A DNA stretch of 64,000 nucleotides from Progne subis subis. Its lineage: Eukaryota; Chordata; Aves; Passeriformes; Hirundinidae. Positions within the stretch are counted from its first letter, which is position 1. Every line of letters begins with the position of its first letter. Location of the stretch: contig JAKJHU010000054.1 in assembly GCA_022316685.1 (NCBI GenBank), forward strand, positions 3,694,501 through 3,758,500. The letters are read 5' to 3'. The notes beneath the pieces are model-generated. The model worked only from the letters and a program-made list of their open reading frames with translations, made no database searches and was not told the origin of the DNA. Both the position numbers and the translations under genes were made by a program. Positions 63,721 to 64,000 of this stretch are shown one piece after another.

Positions 63721-63835
63721 ACCCTTTTACACAAATAGGTTTTTTCCACGTAGGATAAGCTTCCTCAAAAGTAGTAAAACCAATGCCATAGGCATCAAAG
63801 GAAGGAGGAACCAGAAGCAGAAACCAAGAAGCAAG
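63721..63835 (+). other. Exon-like segment (acceptor and donor present)
   Basis: An acceptor-like CATCTTTCATTACAG ends at 63720 and a donor GCAAG|GTGAGC follows 63835, bounding 115 bases that are open in one frame. The encoded stretch is basic (ends near R-R-N-Q-K-Q-K-P-R-S-K) and matches nothing I know. It could be a non-coding RNA exon or chance. It lies about 95 bases before a probable LTR start. Confidence 0.2.
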
Positions 63836-63930
63836 GTGAGCCCTATCTCTCAGCCTCAGGCCAGGGACAATGTGGCTATCCTCACTGTCCTCCCTTGAAC
63901 TCTGCCAGGGGTATCATCTCTGTGCTGGCC

Positions 63931-64000
63931 TGTCCTGGGTTGCAATATGTAACCAAAAGTGTTTATTATATTTTCCATCTGTTGAAACCGGCTGGGGAGG
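63931..64000 (+). mobile_element. Probable LTR start, cut by window end
   Basis: TGTCCTGGGTTGCAATATGT opens the segment and CTGTTGAAACCGGCTGGGGA closes it at the window edge. The TGTCCTGG terminus and the CATCTGTTGAAAC block resemble the 5' end of a songbird LTR. Only 70 bases are present, so this is a partial call. Confidence 0.55.

Noticed and set aside
1..64000. tRNA, rRNA, CRISPR arrays, bacterial operons
   Set aside because: No tRNA arm sets, rRNA motifs, spaced direct repeats or dense coding were seen; the sequence is vertebrate.

Overview
This window looks like nuclear DNA from a bird, probably a songbird. The evidence is CR1 LINE 3' ends on both strands, several solo retroviral LTRs of the types common in passerine genomes, old MIR-like SINE relics, long homopolymer runs and CpG-poor AT-rich sequence broken by one sharp CpG island. 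There are no bacterial features. Most of the window is intron or intergenic DNA, and almost every open frame in it is chance. Repeat family names come from remembered consensus sequences; nothing was searched.

The one gene I can name is CASTOR2 (GATSL2) on the minus strand. Its first coding exon is 45791-45903: an ATG in strong Kozak context, 37 codons plus two bases, then a GTAGGT donor. CASTOR proteins bind GATOR2 and restrain mTORC1. The exon lies at one edge of a CpG island (about 45130-46400) that should hold the promoter. Just upstream of the ATG are two tiny upstream ORFs, the second overlapping the start, and a long G tract on the opposite strand. I looked for exon 2 on the minus strand down to base 1 and did not find it, so 1-45790 is read as an incomplete first intron of at least 45.8 kb.

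Layout in + coordinates. 1-13.1 kb: unassigned intron with an A58 run and a small CpG-dense patch carrying a near-perfect RFX X-box (8323). 13.1-18.0 kb: three unrelated solo LTRs (two +, one -) with a C20 tract between the first two. 18-34 kb: mostly unassigned, with two MIR-like relics and a T21/A11 junction. 34.7 kb: a sense CR1 tail. 40.9-42.5 kb: two antisense CR1 pieces, one split by a perfectly phased 14 x 28 bp minisatellite. 45.0-46.4 kb: A-rich shoulder, a degenerate ~42 bp GC-rich minisatellite beside the exon 1 donor, exon 1 and the CpG island. 46.4-64 kb: gene-free upstream flank with two MIR-like relics, a T29 run, a TA microsatellite, one truncated LTR (61054) and a second LTR start running off the window end (63931).

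No multi-gene system is visible. The most interesting points are the uORF pair in front of an amino-acid-sensor gene, the very long first intron (or orphan exon), the minisatellite born inside a CR1 copy, and the unexplained X-box/CpG patch deep in the intron.
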